A DNA stretch of 64,000 bases from Anastatus disparis (lineage: Eukaryota > Arthropoda > Insecta > Hymenoptera > Eupelmidae). Of the stretch, positions 24,205 to 35,382 are shown piece after piece; position 1 is the stretch's first letter; each line of letters opens with the position of its first letter. A program made the translations under genes and the position numbers. The notes under the pieces were generated by a model. That model did no database searches, was not told where the DNA came from, and saw only the letters and a list, made by a program, of their open reading frames with translations. The stretch covers positions 62,001 to 126,000 of the forward strand of contig JAFFSR010000248.1 of the NCBI GenBank assembly GCA_017163975.1. Reading direction: 5' to 3'.

Positions 24205-25157
24205 TTATAGGAGGGTACTGTGTATTTTATTCTTCGATGAAGGGATTGATAAAAAAATTAAGAAGCTAAGATCAATAGATAAAAAAATTATAACAAGTGG
24301 AAATGATTAATTTTTTTTTTAATTTTTATGCAGAGACAGTCATGCAATTAAGAAAAAAATACCTTTTAAAAAAAAATAATCTGTGAAGACATTAATAAAA
24401 CTATAATTAAAATTTAAGACAAATGAATGTATGAATATTAAATTTATGAACAATTTAAAATAATCAAAAAAATAGTAAAAATAATTAGCAAAATTATCCA
24501 ATATATTTAAAAAAAAAAAAAAAAAATTTTGCTAATAATCTGGTAATACATAGAAATAAAAAAATTGTGAGTCAGCAAAGAAACGCTGTACGGGACACCT
24601 GACCTAACCTAAGAAGGAAATGTTAATTTAAATTTACTAAAGTACGATGTTTCATTAAATTTCAGCAAAGCAATTAAAATAAAATTTAAGCAAAAAGTTA
24701 TTTTATTTCATAAAACTCTACGATGAAAATGGTTTCTAAAAATTATAATCAATAAAAATACATATTTTCAATCATATAAAAATATATCGTATATTTCTGA
24801 AATTTTTCTGATAAGTCTGAATCTCATTACTAGCAATTGTTATTAAAATCTATTTAACTATTAACAAGCAGTCAACATTAATAAATCTTAATATTTTATG
24901 GAATTTTCTCTATAGATTTGACAAATTTAAATGTCAGAATTTGTAAAAAGTAAGTTTAGTGTTTTGTTACTTCAAGGAAATTCTAATTATTAAGAAATTA
25001 CGGCGTTAGAAATAAATTAAGCTAGATTATTTTTACCGAAAAAATCTTACCAGCCCAATTATTTCTGTTGTTTCTGTTTCGTAAAATTAAATAAATCGAA
25101 AGCTTGTAAACATTAACTTACAATGTCTATGTCATACACCCTTATTATTCATTATTA
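24205..25157. other. AT-rich stretch without recognised genes
   Basis: Poly-A runs and short frames only. Nothing is supported. Confidence 0.45.
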
Positions 25158-25235
25158 TCTTATATTATACTAAAGTGAAACCACTTTTTCTCCGTTCCTC
25201 CGGTTCTCCGGTTCTCCGCATTTTTTAAATGGGTC
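25158..25235 (+). mobile_element. Possible Helitron 5' end (plus strand)
   Basis: TCTTATATTATACTAAAGTG resembles the TC-starting 5' ends of insect Helitrons. It is followed by tandem CTCCGGTT units. The Rep/helicase genes nearby are on the other strand, so this would be a separate, non-autonomous copy. Tentative. Confidence 0.3.
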
Positions 25236-25289
25236 TAATCTTTTGGTAATAAAAGTAGCAATTTTTCATTGGGCCCTACATAATTAGTA

Positions 25290-25695
25290 GTTGTTGGTCA
25301 CAAGCTTCTTTTTGGGCCATATTTTTTTGGGTCTTATATTATTTTGGGCCCTATATTTTTATTCGACGCCCATTTTTTTGGGCCCTTTTTTTCATCCCTA
25401 TATTTTCTTGGGCTCTTTATTTTTTTGAGCCTTATTTTTTTGGATCTTATATTTTTTTGGGTCCAATATTTTTTTTTCTATATTTTTTTGGGCTTTATAT
25501 TTTTTTGGGCCTCATATTTTCTTGCGCCCTATATTTTTTTGGACCCAATAATTTTTTGGACCTAAAATTTTTCTGGTCTCTATATTTTTTGGGCTTTATA
25601 TTTTTTTGGGCCTTATATTTTCTTGGGCCTTATTTTTTTTGGGCCTTATGTTTCTTTGGGCCCAATAATTTTTCAGGTCCTAAATTTTTTTAGCT
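25290..25695. repeat. TTTTTTGGGCCTTATA minisatellite
   Basis: Around 20 degenerate units of about 17-20 bp containing TTTTGGGC. Translated frames are Phe/Leu/Trp repeats and not genes. A shorter block recurs at about 26090-26165. Confidence 0.85.
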
Positions 25696-25699
25696 CTAT

Positions 25700-25855
25700 A
25701 AATATGCAGCCAATATGCAGCCGATTAAACAACGCATCCCAATATGCAGCCGATTCAACAGCGCATCCCCATATGCAGCCGATTTAACAGCGCATCCCCA
25801 TATGCAGCCGATTTGACAGCGCGTCCTTTTATATAGCTGATTCAACATCATATAA
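25700..25855. repeat. ATATGCAGCCGATT minisatellite, first array
   Basis: About four to five head-to-tail units of 29-30 bp, core TATGCAGCCGATTCAACAGC. There are no variable spacers between units. Confidence 0.85.
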
Positions 25856-25877
25856 ACTATTTTAAAAGCGTCAGTTG

Positions 25878-25957
<80 letters not shown>

Positions 25958-26095
25958 AGTGAATATTATATTTTTATTATATTTCGAGTTCAACTATTAC
26001 ACAACAACATATACAACATCTCTTGACATATTCTTTATAATATCTCTCTATAAACAATGTTTATTGTATATATTGTGTTCTGATCATTTTTATTG
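25835..26095. repeat. Duplicate of the Helitron tail
   Basis: AGCTGATTCAACATCATA through TTGTGTTCTGATCATTTTTA repeats the stretch at about 26675-26882, which runs into the helicase frame. The block of GGGCC minisatellite, GCAGCC minisatellite and tail is thus present twice in direct order. Confidence 0.7.
25880..25954. repeat. (TA)n microsatellite
   Basis: About 75 bp of uninterrupted TA repeats inside the first copy of the duplicated Helitron tail. Confidence 0.97.
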
Positions 26096-26339
26096 GGCCT
26101 TATGTTTTCTTGGGTCTTATATTTTCTTGGGCTTTATATTTTTTTGATTCCTACATTTTTTTGGTCAATATGTTTTCTAACGTAGCTTTTCATCCAAGCC
26201 TGTATACTTTTACATTGGATTCTTCAGTGGAGCGTATTTTTATAATGTTTTATACAGGCTCCGCTCCAGACGCTATAATATTTTTTTTTTTTCAAATGCA
26301 ATGTTTTAACGTTTCATTCTTACACTAGACATTGCAAAT

Positions 26340-26690
26340 CTAATAGCGCATCTCCATATGCAGCCGATTAAACGAAGCGTCCTAATATGCAGCCGTTTAA
26401 ACAGCGCATCCCCATATGCAGCCGATTTAACAGCGCATCTTAATATGCAGCCGATTCAACAACGCATCCTAATATGTAGCCGATTCAACAGCACATCCCA
26501 ATATGCAGCCGATTCAACAGCGCATCCCCATGTGCAGTCGATTCTACAGCGCATCCCTATTTGCAGCCGATTCAACAGCGCATTCGCTTATGTAGTCGAT
26601 TTAATAGCGTATCCTCGTATGCCGCCGATTCAACAACATGTTTCCTTATGTAGCCGATTTAACAGAGCGTCCTTTATACAGCTAATTCAA
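26340..26690. repeat. ATATGCAGCCGATT minisatellite, second array
   Basis: About a dozen degenerate 29-30-bp units of the same family as 25700-25855, ending where the second tail copy begins. The open frame across it (26358-26711) is the repeat read as protein. Confidence 0.85.
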
Positions 26691-26837
26691 CATCATATTA
26701 AACTATTTTGAAAGCGTCAATTGATATTTATTTTTATTAACTATCATATATTTTATTATATTTCGAGTTCAACTATTAACACAATCCAAAACATAAATAT
26801 TAAATACATATTGACATATTCTTCATAATATCTCTTT

Positions 26838-29168
26838 CTAAATAATGTTTTTTGTATATATTGTGTTCTCATCATTTTTATTTTCTCCGTTGACAATAGC
26901 GTAGTCACCTAAAAATAATTTTAAATTGTTTTTAAATTTCGTCCTTGAAAGAGCAACATATAATTGCTCATGACTGAAAACTGGTGACGGCAAATAAACA
27001 CCAACTTTTTCATAAGATTGTCCTTGTGATTTATTAATAGTCATTGCCAATCCTAATCTAATAGGAAACTGTTTTCGTTGCATATTGAATGAAATTTCTT
27101 CCGTAGATGGAGATGAATTTATTCTTGGAATGAAAACTTATTTACGTTTGTTTTGACTAGTTGCTAATTCCGCTTGAATAGAATATTTAAGCATTTTTTT
27201 TACTATCAACCTTGTTCCATTACAAAGTCCCTTATTAACATTTAAATTTCTTGAAAGTATAATGATAGCCCCTACTTTTAAATGTAATTTATGTGGTGGA
27301 AGTCCATTAGGAGTTAACTTATTTAAAAATTCTGTAAGTCACATAATATCTAAATTTTCTTTGTTATCATCTTCAGCAGTATCAATACTCAAATATTCAA
27401 CATGGTTTCCTTCCATTAAATTCAAAACATTATTATTGATTTCAGTTACATCATTATTTTTAGGAGCCAAAATAACTTTTTTCGTTATATTCGTATTGTC
27501 TATTTTTATTGTTTTTCCGAATATTTTTTCGACAAGATTTTCTTTAATGATAAAATTATCTGGTATAGCAGTTAATTCATTATCATCTTCAAAAACATTG
27601 CGTCGTTTTCCTTCTCCGATGTCTAATAACCATTGTTTAAAATTATTATCATTATCCGAAACTCGCAGATTTTCATTTAACTTCATTTGCTTAAAATTTT
27701 GCCATAATAAACTAAATTTAACTGAATTTTCAATAATGTTCATACGGCTATCATGTCGTACAATTGGTAATGTTTACCTGAAATCTCCTGATATAATTAC
27801 AGTTTTACCACCGAAGGGTTGGTTTACATTGTATAAATCTTGAAAAAGACGATCAACCGCTTCAAAAGCAAATTTTGAAGTCATGGATATTTCATCCCAA
27901 ATAATTATTTGTGTTTCCTCTAATTGTTTGCCTTCTGCAGAATTAGGCTTAACATTACAAGTTGTACAATCTGTTATATTTAACGGTAGTTTAAATGTTG
28001 TATGCACGGTACTTCCATCGACTAATGAATTCGCTGCTATACCTGTCAAAGCTACACATAAATAATGTATGGTATGATATTCAAAATAAGCCATTAAAGC
28101 GTTAAGTAAATAACTTTTTCCACTTCCACCCGGTCCATCTATAAAAATATATTTTTCTTTACTTTGGTTGTTTAAACTTTTTAGTGTAGAGTCAAATATT
28201 TGCCTTTGTTTATTATTTAAAGAATTTATTTTTATTTCTTATTCATTAAGAATTTTTATTATTATGATTTAAAATTGTTTCATTATTATCTTCTTCTATA
28301 AATGTGCTTATGTAAGGTAAATTAAAATCGTTCAATGAAAATCCATTGACTTGTAAATTATTTTTAATAACATTCAATGCAAAATTTTTACCTACATTTT
28401 TTTCGTATTTAGGGTCGTAAAATTTATCTTTATATTTTTTACATAAATCTCGTGCACTTATAGGATTATGAAAAACGCAAATAAAAGCAAATAATTCACA
28501 GCATAAGGGAATTCTGTTGAAGATGCTTCTCCCAAGCATCTATCCCATTCTTTATCTTTATTAATTATTTGTTTTGCCTTAGCTGCCTCATAAAACGAAT
28601 TGTACATCACATCATCAACAGTACGCAAAGCTTCAAAATAGGGTTGCCATTTTTGTACGTTATCGTACGTTATTTAAAAAAAGAAAATAAGACATTATTT
28701 GTATTTTTGCATTAAAAAAACGTATGTTGATAAAAAAAAGCGTTTTGTTGAAGCAACCTAAAATAATACATAGTGGTGTACGTTTCTGTTTTTTAAAATT
28801 TCAACTAAAATTAGTAAAAAATAATATATACAATTATACTAGCGTACTTTATATTAACGTACGGGCGGCAACCCTACTTCAAAAGACGTGGCTCCTTTAA
28901 CATGTAATAGTAATAACCTAATAGAATAACGTTCTCTATCTTTCGGACTTACTAAGTACATTCTACTGAGTATTGGTTTTCTTTTTTTTTTCTTTTATTC
29001 CACTTTTTCAGTTTTTCATCAAATGTTTAAAAATTTGGTATTTCTGAATATAAGTAATTTTGTGCTTCGAAATCTTCTCTATTCGATTCAAAATATGCTG
29101 TTAATGTTGTTCCAACATTTTTTCGCATGATCATTTCTTCTTTTCCTTCTTTAAAAAATTCAATTTTG
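26838..29168 (-). pseudogene. Helitron Pif1-type helicase, degenerate
   Basis: Helitron helicases unwind DNA during rolling-circle transposition. On the minus strand the order is: a YLVSPKDRERYS region (about 28960), a GATSFE segment broken by a MITE, a middle part (28539-28246), Walker A GPGGSGKS at about 28130 just upstream of the frame at 28094, the Walker B-like IIIWDEISM (about 27890), GDFR (27774), and motif [22 protein letters not shown] near 27000 with YVALSR. Several stops and frameshifts split it. It is joined upstream to the Rep part. Confidence 0.85.
28639..28876. mobile_element. 238-bp hAT-type MITE in the Helitron helicase
   Basis: Termini TAGGGTTGCC...GGCAACCCTA are flanked by exact 8-bp copies CTTCAAAA (28631-28638 and 28877-28884). 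On the minus strand the helicase motif is uninterrupted if the insert and one copy are left out. An 8-bp duplication and such ends are typical of hAT elements. It encodes nothing. Confidence 0.87.
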
Positions 29169-30233
29169 TTAATTCTCTTCATGAACGCTTAGACATTTTA
29201 TAGTATGTGGAATAACATGTAAAGGATATTCTAATAATTTGTGCATTGCTTCAGGTGGACATAAATATCGTGTATTAATGTATTGTTTGATTTCGTCATA
29301 TTCATATTCAATATTTTCACTATTGTCATTTTCAAAAGTGTCCTCATTTTCTGATCTAAAATCAACATTTACTTGATGTATTTCAATGTATGCACAATTA
29401 TGACCTTCATAACAGTATTTGAATAAATATTTAATGCATTGTACAGTGGAACAAACTTCTACGTTTATGTATGCATTAAATTTCAATAATGAGTAAGGAT
29501 TATAAGGAACAACGAATTCATTATCTGCAATTCTTTCTGTAAATTTATTTTTAAAAATAATTGCGACGCCATTATTTTTGCGTTTGTATAGTGGATACCT
29601 ATTTGATTTAAATGTTGTTGTATTATTAAATTTTTTTGGAAAATTTCTCGTACATTGTTTCGTATTTTTATCCATACACGGACAATTTATATTTTGCATA
29701 CCACAGGGACCGTGTATCATAAATTGTTTAACAATACTATATAATTTTGGATAAATATCTCTATTTGGGATTTCTGCACTTATTATTTTATCAACTTTTT
29801 CGGGAATGTCTAATGTATCATTTTTATCTAAGAATAACAACATATGCATATGTGGTAATCCTCGTTTTTGAAATTCAATTACATAACTATATGCAATACA
29901 TTTTCCTAATATCCCCTTTTTTATTACTAAATTTTTGAATTCTTCTACTTTTTGATAAAATACTCTTGTTATAATATCTGGTCTATCTATTGCATTATTA
30001 TAAATTTCCAAGTTTTCACTTATTTCTTTCCAATGTGGGTCACAGGTCATAGTTACAAAAAGGTCAGGTTTACCATGATAATTTACAAGTGTTATTGAAT
30101 CAATGTAATTTTGTTTTAAAAATCGTGGACTTCCTGTAAAGTTTGTTAGTAATATTACCATTTTTCCAATTTTTGAATAATCTAATTCTTTTTTGTTTAT
30201 GTAAATAGTCCATAACACCTTTGTAACAATCAC
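29169..30233 (-). pseudogene. Helitron Rep (HUH endonuclease) domain
   Basis: The Rep nicks the ends and carries out strand transfer. The 354-residue frame shows FVTMTCDPHWKE (about residue 58), the HUH motif in EFQKRGLPHMHML (about 120-133) and the tyrosine motif YLFKYCYEG (about 268). This order is typical of Helitron RepHel. It continues in other frames toward the N-terminal part (30310-30879) and the helicase, so single frameshifts separate the parts. The Rep core itself is well preserved. Confidence 0.9.
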
Positions 30234-30309
30234 TTCTCAATACGTTTTGGTTTTTTCGTATGCAATATAATCTGGAGGTTTCAACTTTTACAAACGCATC
30301 AACAATAAA

Positions 30310-30879
30310 CTATTGAGATAATTTTCCTAAATTAAGAAATGGATTAAATTCATTTCTATGAGGGTTAATATCTCTCATTAAGTTATCTGAATGTTTTAAT
30401 AATGTTAAGTTTGTATTAAACTTATGCCGATTAATCGTTGCCATTTCATTATCTAAAATATATAATTGTCCATATCTAAGTGCTTCATCTTTATTAGGAT
30501 GTAACGCATATACATTATGGTAAATTTGTCCACATATTCTAATAACTTGTGGTCCTTTACTCGGCAATGTATCAAAATTGGGATCAAAACTTGCGAATGC
30601 TAAAGCATTATTGTACAACCTAACATTTCGTCGAAAATCAATACTTTCTTCCGTAAATTCAGTTGCTCGAAACATTAATCGTTCTGGGTAAGGTGGATTT
30701 TCTAACAATTCTACTTTACCTTTATGACAACAATTGGAGAAATCGTAACTTTTAGTATGTTTAAAAGCAAAATGTTGAGCATCACAATAAACACATGTAT
30801 TCGTCATGGAACCAATGTAATTTTCAGATATGAGATTTTCATCGAAATATATATTTGCCATACAACCAATCAGTTTCAA
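30310..30879 (-). pseudogene. Helitron N-terminal region
   Basis: A 189-residue frame with zinc-binding-like CVYCDAQHF and CCHKGKV, and the typical ERLMFRATEF and RNVRLYNNALAFAS segments, followed by the region with GQIYHNVYALHP. It matches what is known of the Helitron-like N-terminal domain, upstream of Rep on the same strand. A frameshift near 30240-30310 separates the two. Confidence 0.85.
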
Positions 30880-31005
30880 ATTAATTTTTTCAGTTAATAT
30901 TTTTTTATTTAATTTCTTTAATTTTTTTTCTACTTTGCCCTTTATTGTTTCATCAATAACTTCGTTTAATACGATATTATGATTGTTATTATGATTATTA
31001 TTATT

Positions 31006-31430
31006 CTAATTTTCATTATAATTATTATCTTCAATTTTTAATCGTTTACACTTAACATTTTCTAATTTTTCTTCATATTTTTTTGGTTGTTTATCTTTAA
31101 TTTTTATATAAGCTTCTTTCTTACGTAAAGCCTTATTCGCACGTATTTGTTCAAATTTATCAGTACTCATTGTTTCCTTCAATTGCCATTTTGTTATGTT
31201 GGTATTTTCTAATTTCTGTTTATATTTATTTGGTTGTCCTTTTTCCATTTTCACATAAGCTTTTTTCTTGCGTAAAGTTTCTTGTACACGTCTTAGTTCT
31301 AATTTATCATTACTTTTTTGTTTCTCGCATTTCCATAATAATGTCTTTTTCTGAAATTTTTTTATATTTATGTGATTCTTCTGTTACCATTTGCCTATTA
31401 ACGGAATGTCGGAGCTGCATCACTTGAATT
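31006..31430 (-). pseudogene. Lys/Glu-rich N-terminal repeats of the Helitron protein
   Basis: Two clear copies and traces of more of a ~42-residue basic repeat (LRKKxAYxKxxxKQPxKYxxKLEN) on the minus strand, upstream of the Helitron N-terminal domain. Such basic repeats occur at the start of some Helitron proteins. A stop at about 31006 and a short AT-rich gap separate it from the next part. Confidence 0.55.
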
Positions 31431-31479
31431 TTGCTTTTTTTATTATATCAGTATCTTTTTAAATTAATGAATTAAACAA

Positions 31480-31790
31480 ATATAATGACTTGTCCGTACT
31501 AAAGCTATATTACTACAATGATTTTTGTCAAAATAAAAAATCATTTAGACTTGTTATTTTTTTATGAGCTAGAATTGGAAATTAGATATCAAACTTGATA
31601 GACCTAACTTTAAAATACGATATATTGAAAGTTTTTATTATAACTTTATATGTCTAATATTTTGGTGGATTTCTTGAGTTGACTGCACTGGAGTATAATC
31701 TTACAAATTTTTACTTTGTAGCAAAAAAACTTAATTAAACGCATCGTTTATTCATAAGTTAGGATTGGAAATATTACTAGAAGGGGGCCG
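31480..31790 (+). repeat. Dispersed repeat family, copy 3
   Basis: CTTGTCCGTACTAAAGCTAT, then AAATAAAAAATCATTTAGAC, matches copies 1 and 2. It interrupts the region between the Helitron N-terminal repeats and the Ulp1-like fragment. Confidence 0.65.
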
Positions 31791-32263
31791 CTTCGTCAAG
31801 CTCTTAAGTTCTGTTACAAATAAAGTTTCTTTTTTATCTATTTCTTTTGATTCTTTTTTTTCTTCATTTAATTTAATCTTAACTGCCCCAATTTTATTAT
31901 CGATATAATTCAAGTGGATGCTATCGATTCCCATTATATAATTATCTGGTTTTTAAAAATTTCTATCTGAAATGTCATTGGCAATTTCCATCAAAATTGT
32001 TTCATGATTCAAATTCTTTTGTTTACGATACGTTTTCATGATCTTTTTTTGTTTCTAGCAATAAATGCATTTGTAAGTTTTTTTCATAATATTTCAAGCT
32101 CGGCGAAATCCAAATTAAATGGTATTTGATTAAGACCTTGCTCATGACGAAAACTCCTTTTTATGATATCCGGTGGATTATCGTAATTAATTTTTGCATT
32201 ATTATAATTTTGTAAAACTGGAAACATTTTTATTTTTTGCGTTTTAAAAATTCTTTATAAACG

Positions 32264-32458
32264 TTATCGCATTTGAGAAACATTATATTTTAAACAGCAT
32301 GGACCTAAATTATAAAGTACTGCAACAGCAAAAACGCTACAATCATAATTATTCGTTTGTGATTGTACTGTTTCGAATACTATGCTTAATTCTGATTTGT
32401 TTGGAAATAATCTGTTTATGTAAATCTTATACTCATCTTGTAAATATAAAAGATTCAA
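32264..32458 (-). pseudogene. Ulp1/SENP-like (C48) cysteine protease fragment
   Basis: The 64-residue frame ends in QSQTNNYDCSVFAVAVL...GPCCLKYNVSQMR. That is the form of the C48 active site, with the oxyanion Gln and nucleophile Cys in an N-x-DC(G/S)xF context and the following Y...MR helix. C48 proteases remove SUMO-like modifiers; copies occur in several transposon types. It lies upstream of the Helitron genes on the same strand, so it may be captured or part of the element. Downstream (31790-32260) only a decayed frame remains. Confidence 0.6.
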
Positions 32459-32646
32459 ACTGTCTATATATATGAATTACCTTATTATTATAATACACAC
32501 GAATCCGGTGACTCTTTTCTAAATTTTTGTAAATAATAACTGTATAAATTCTCCATCAATCAGTACTGAATGAACATATTGTGGTCTCTGAATGAGTGAA
32601 GTCAATTGCATGTCGAATGAGGTGCACTGGTTTGAAATTTTATTAA

Positions 32647-33027
32647 GAAGGGGCCGAACTATCTGTCTTTGCCTAATAGCGTTTTTCATCATTTATGTAA
32701 ACACTATCCGGTATAACAAGAAAAAAATAGCAGCCCCCGCTAGATATTAGTATAATTAGTAAATTTTGTAATAACAACCAAATTTTTTACCGCATAGTTT
32801 TTGACTAATTAGAGACCTACTAGCAATCTAGAATATAACCTATCTTTTTTTGGTAGGTCTCTAATTATTCAAAAACTACGCAGTGAAAAAATTTGGTTGT
32901 TATTACAAAATTTACTAATTATACTAATATCTAGCGGGGGCTGCTATTTTTTTCTTGTTATACCAGATAGTGTTTACATAAATGATGAAAAACGCTATTA
33001 GACAAAGACAGATAGTTCGGCCCCTTC
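32647..33027. mobile_element. 381-bp TTAA MITE
   Basis: Flanked by TTAA (32643-32646, 33028-33031). Ends GAAGGGGCCGAACTATCTGT are inverted at the right, followed by CTAATAGCG. A full-length hairpin of the same family as 21605 and 21991. Confidence 0.9.
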
Positions 33028-33307
33028 TTAAATTCTAATATATGAATATCAGTTAACATGAAAGCAATTCCACTATACAATCCCTGTCTTTTAACAATCA
33101 ATTTATCTTTTTCAGTCGAAACCATTATTGAAAAAGAAAATTCTCTTAAGAATTTTCATTTATTTTTAATGAACTTTTTCCAAAGATATTAACAAAAGAA
33201 TTGCTTTTATATTAACTGATTTAATTTACTGCCTGTTTACTTTAAAAGCTGAAAAATTAAAGAAATTATGAAAAATGCTATGAATTAATTGTTATATGAT
33301 AAATAAA

Positions 33308-33644
33308 TAATAATGAAATTTGTAAAAATAATATTATGATAAAAAATGATTTTTTTCGGCAATTATTTGTATGTGTATATATATATATATATATATGGGT
33401 CAATCAACATAAAACGGATAATGGCTCTGTCCAAAATTGTGAATCACCAAAAAAATCGTATATAAGCTCAAAATTTTCGTCTCACACTCTACTTTCTTTT
33501 GCAATGTGGTGATTTTAAAAAATTCAAAATGGCGGCTCCAATATGGCGGCTCAAACCTAGAGATATAATGAAAAATTTTCAATAATAATGAAATTTGTAA
33601 AAATAATATTATGATAAAAAATGATTTTTTTCGGCAATTATTTG

Positions 33645-33699
<55 letters not shown>

Positions 33700-33881
33700 G
33701 TCAATCAACATAAAACGGATAATGGCTCTGTCCAAAATTGTGAATCACCAAAAAAATCGTATATAAGCTCAAAATTTTCGTCTCACACTCTACTTTCTTT
33801 TGCAATGTGGTGATTTTAAAAAATTCAAAATGGCGGCTCCAATATGGCGGCTCAAACCTAGAGATATAATGAAAAATTTTC
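33308..33881. repeat. Tandem duplication of a (TA)n plus hairpin-arm segment
   Basis: 33308-33582 is repeated at 33583-33881. Each copy has a lead AT-rich segment, a (TA)n tract, GGGTCAATCAACATAAAACG and about 180 bp of hairpin arm. The copies are nearly identical except for the length of the (TA)n, so the event is recent. Confidence 0.85.
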
Positions 33882-34134
33882 AAAAATTGATTTTAATTTA
33901 TTCAAATCAGATCCTACATATTTTTTTACTTTAGAAATCAATTTAGCGTTCAATTTCACATAGGAATATAGTATTGCACTCAAGGTAAAAAAAAATTTAC
34001 AATGTCATCGGAAGGTCATATCGGGAAATAATAATTATTCCTCAAATTACTCATTGATCAATGTTGATTAGTGAGAAAATGAAGATACTGATAGATAACT
34101 CGAGTTACTGAATTTAAATCTGATGTCTGCTTAA

Positions 34135-34462
34135 CCCTACAAGATCTGTATGAAAGTCATTTGAAGGTCAAATCGCGAATATCTTTTATTATTTGATAAC
34201 ATTAGGACACCTTCAAGTTTTACGTGTCGCTGAATCCGAAACCGGGGTCTGTTGGAGTGTCAAACGACGTAATTACGTAAAAATTGATCAAATATTGGCT
34301 AAAAGAAAATTTTCGTCCTCCAAGAAACCACAGTTTGAAACGAATTTTTCTGTAATTACGTCGTTTGACACTCGGATTCGGATCCAGCATCACGTAAAAC
34401 TTATAGGTGTCTTAATCTTATCGAATTTGACCTTCAAATGACCTTGATGAAGACTGGTAGAG
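34135..34462. mobile_element. TTAA MITE A (328 bp)
   Basis: Starts CCCTACAAG after TTAA 34131-34134. The inverted end TCTCTACCAG precedes a degraded TTAA (ATAA, 34463-34466). The inner halves are inverted copies (GTCAAACGACGTAATTACG), centre near 34300. Confidence 0.7.
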
Positions 34463-34466
34463 ATAA

Positions 34467-34895
34467 GAGGCGGTTGGAACCAAATCGGTGACTTAGTTCG
34501 GTGCTTGTAATAAATGCTTATAATAATTTATTCATTTATTAATATGGTAAAAATATAGTCATTTCTTCTAGTCATGTATATAAAGAATAATTTAAAATAG
34601 TTAAAGCCACAAAAATATACAAAATATTGTTATAAAGCGAAAAATGCCACCTAACAATCGACACGACAGTTTTTTGCATGCGGTATATGTCAAGTCAGTT
34701 TGATATTTGTAATAAATGCTTATAATAATTTATTTACTTATTCATATGGTAAAAATATAGTCATTTCCTCTAGTCATGTATATAAAGAATAATTTGAAAT
34801 AGTTTAAGCCATAAAAATATACAAAATATTATCGTAAAGCGAAAAATGCTGACTTGATATATACCACAAGTCACCGATTCGGTTCCGACCGCCTC
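34467..34895. mobile_element. TTAA MITE B (429 bp) with internal duplication
   Basis: Ends GAGGCGGTTGGAACC and, inverted, GAGGCGGTCGGAACC; TTAA follows at 34896-34899. Inside, a ~145-bp segment (TAATAAATGCTTATAATAAT...) occurs twice in direct order about 201 bp apart. It encodes nothing. Confidence 0.75.
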
Positions 34896-35326
34896 TTAAG
34901 CGGATAAAAGATTTGGATTCAGTGACTCGAGTTACCTATCAGTATCTTCATTTTCTTACTAATCAACGTTTATCAATGATTAATTCGAGAAATAACTGTT
35001 GTATCGCGGTATGACCTTCAGATGATATTGTAAAATATTTTTACCTTGAGTGCAATACTATATTCTCATGTAAAATCGAACGCTAAATTGATTTCTGATA
35101 TAAAATATATGTGGAATCAGATTTGAATGAATTAAAATTAATTTTTGAAAATTTTTCATGAAATTTCTAGGTTTGAGTCACCATATTAAGGCCGCAATTT
35201 TGGATTTTTCAAAATTGCCACATTGCAAAAGAAAGTAAAGTGTAAGACGAAAATTTTTAGCCCACGCAAGACTTTTTTAGTAATCTACAATTTTGGACAG
35301 AGCCATTATCCGTTTGACCTGGATTG

Positions 35327-35330
<4 letters not shown>

Positions 35331-35379
<49 letters not shown>
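35331..35379. repeat. (TA)n shared by two hairpin elements
   Basis: About 48 bp of TA repeats between the end of the 33698-35330 hairpin and the start of the next one. Confidence 0.95.

Positions 35380-35382
<3 letters not shown>

Larger units (their letters stand above)
33698..35330. mobile_element. Long hairpin element in (TA)n, carrying two TTAA MITEs
   Basis: Ends GGGTCAATC...GATTGACCC sit directly in (TA)n on both sides. Arms 33698-34130 and 34900-35330 are inverted copies with moderate divergence. A TA target and simple hairpin form fit Tc1/mariner-type MITEs. The centre is a TTAA where two MITEs are inserted. Confidence 0.8.

Noticed and set aside
20857..24612. Element bounded by GGTGTCCCG / CGGGACACC
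   Set aside because: The inverted match is about 14 bases with gaps and no target duplication.
25344..26328. Several hydrophobic Phe/Trp/Leu-rich frames
   Set aside because: They are the GGGCC minisatellite and (TA)n read as protein.
25700..26690. CRISPR-like 29-30-bp repeats
   Set aside because: Units are head to tail without spacers, and the genome is eukaryotic.
27262..27843. 193-residue plus-strand frame
   Set aside because: Antisense shadow of the Helitron helicase.
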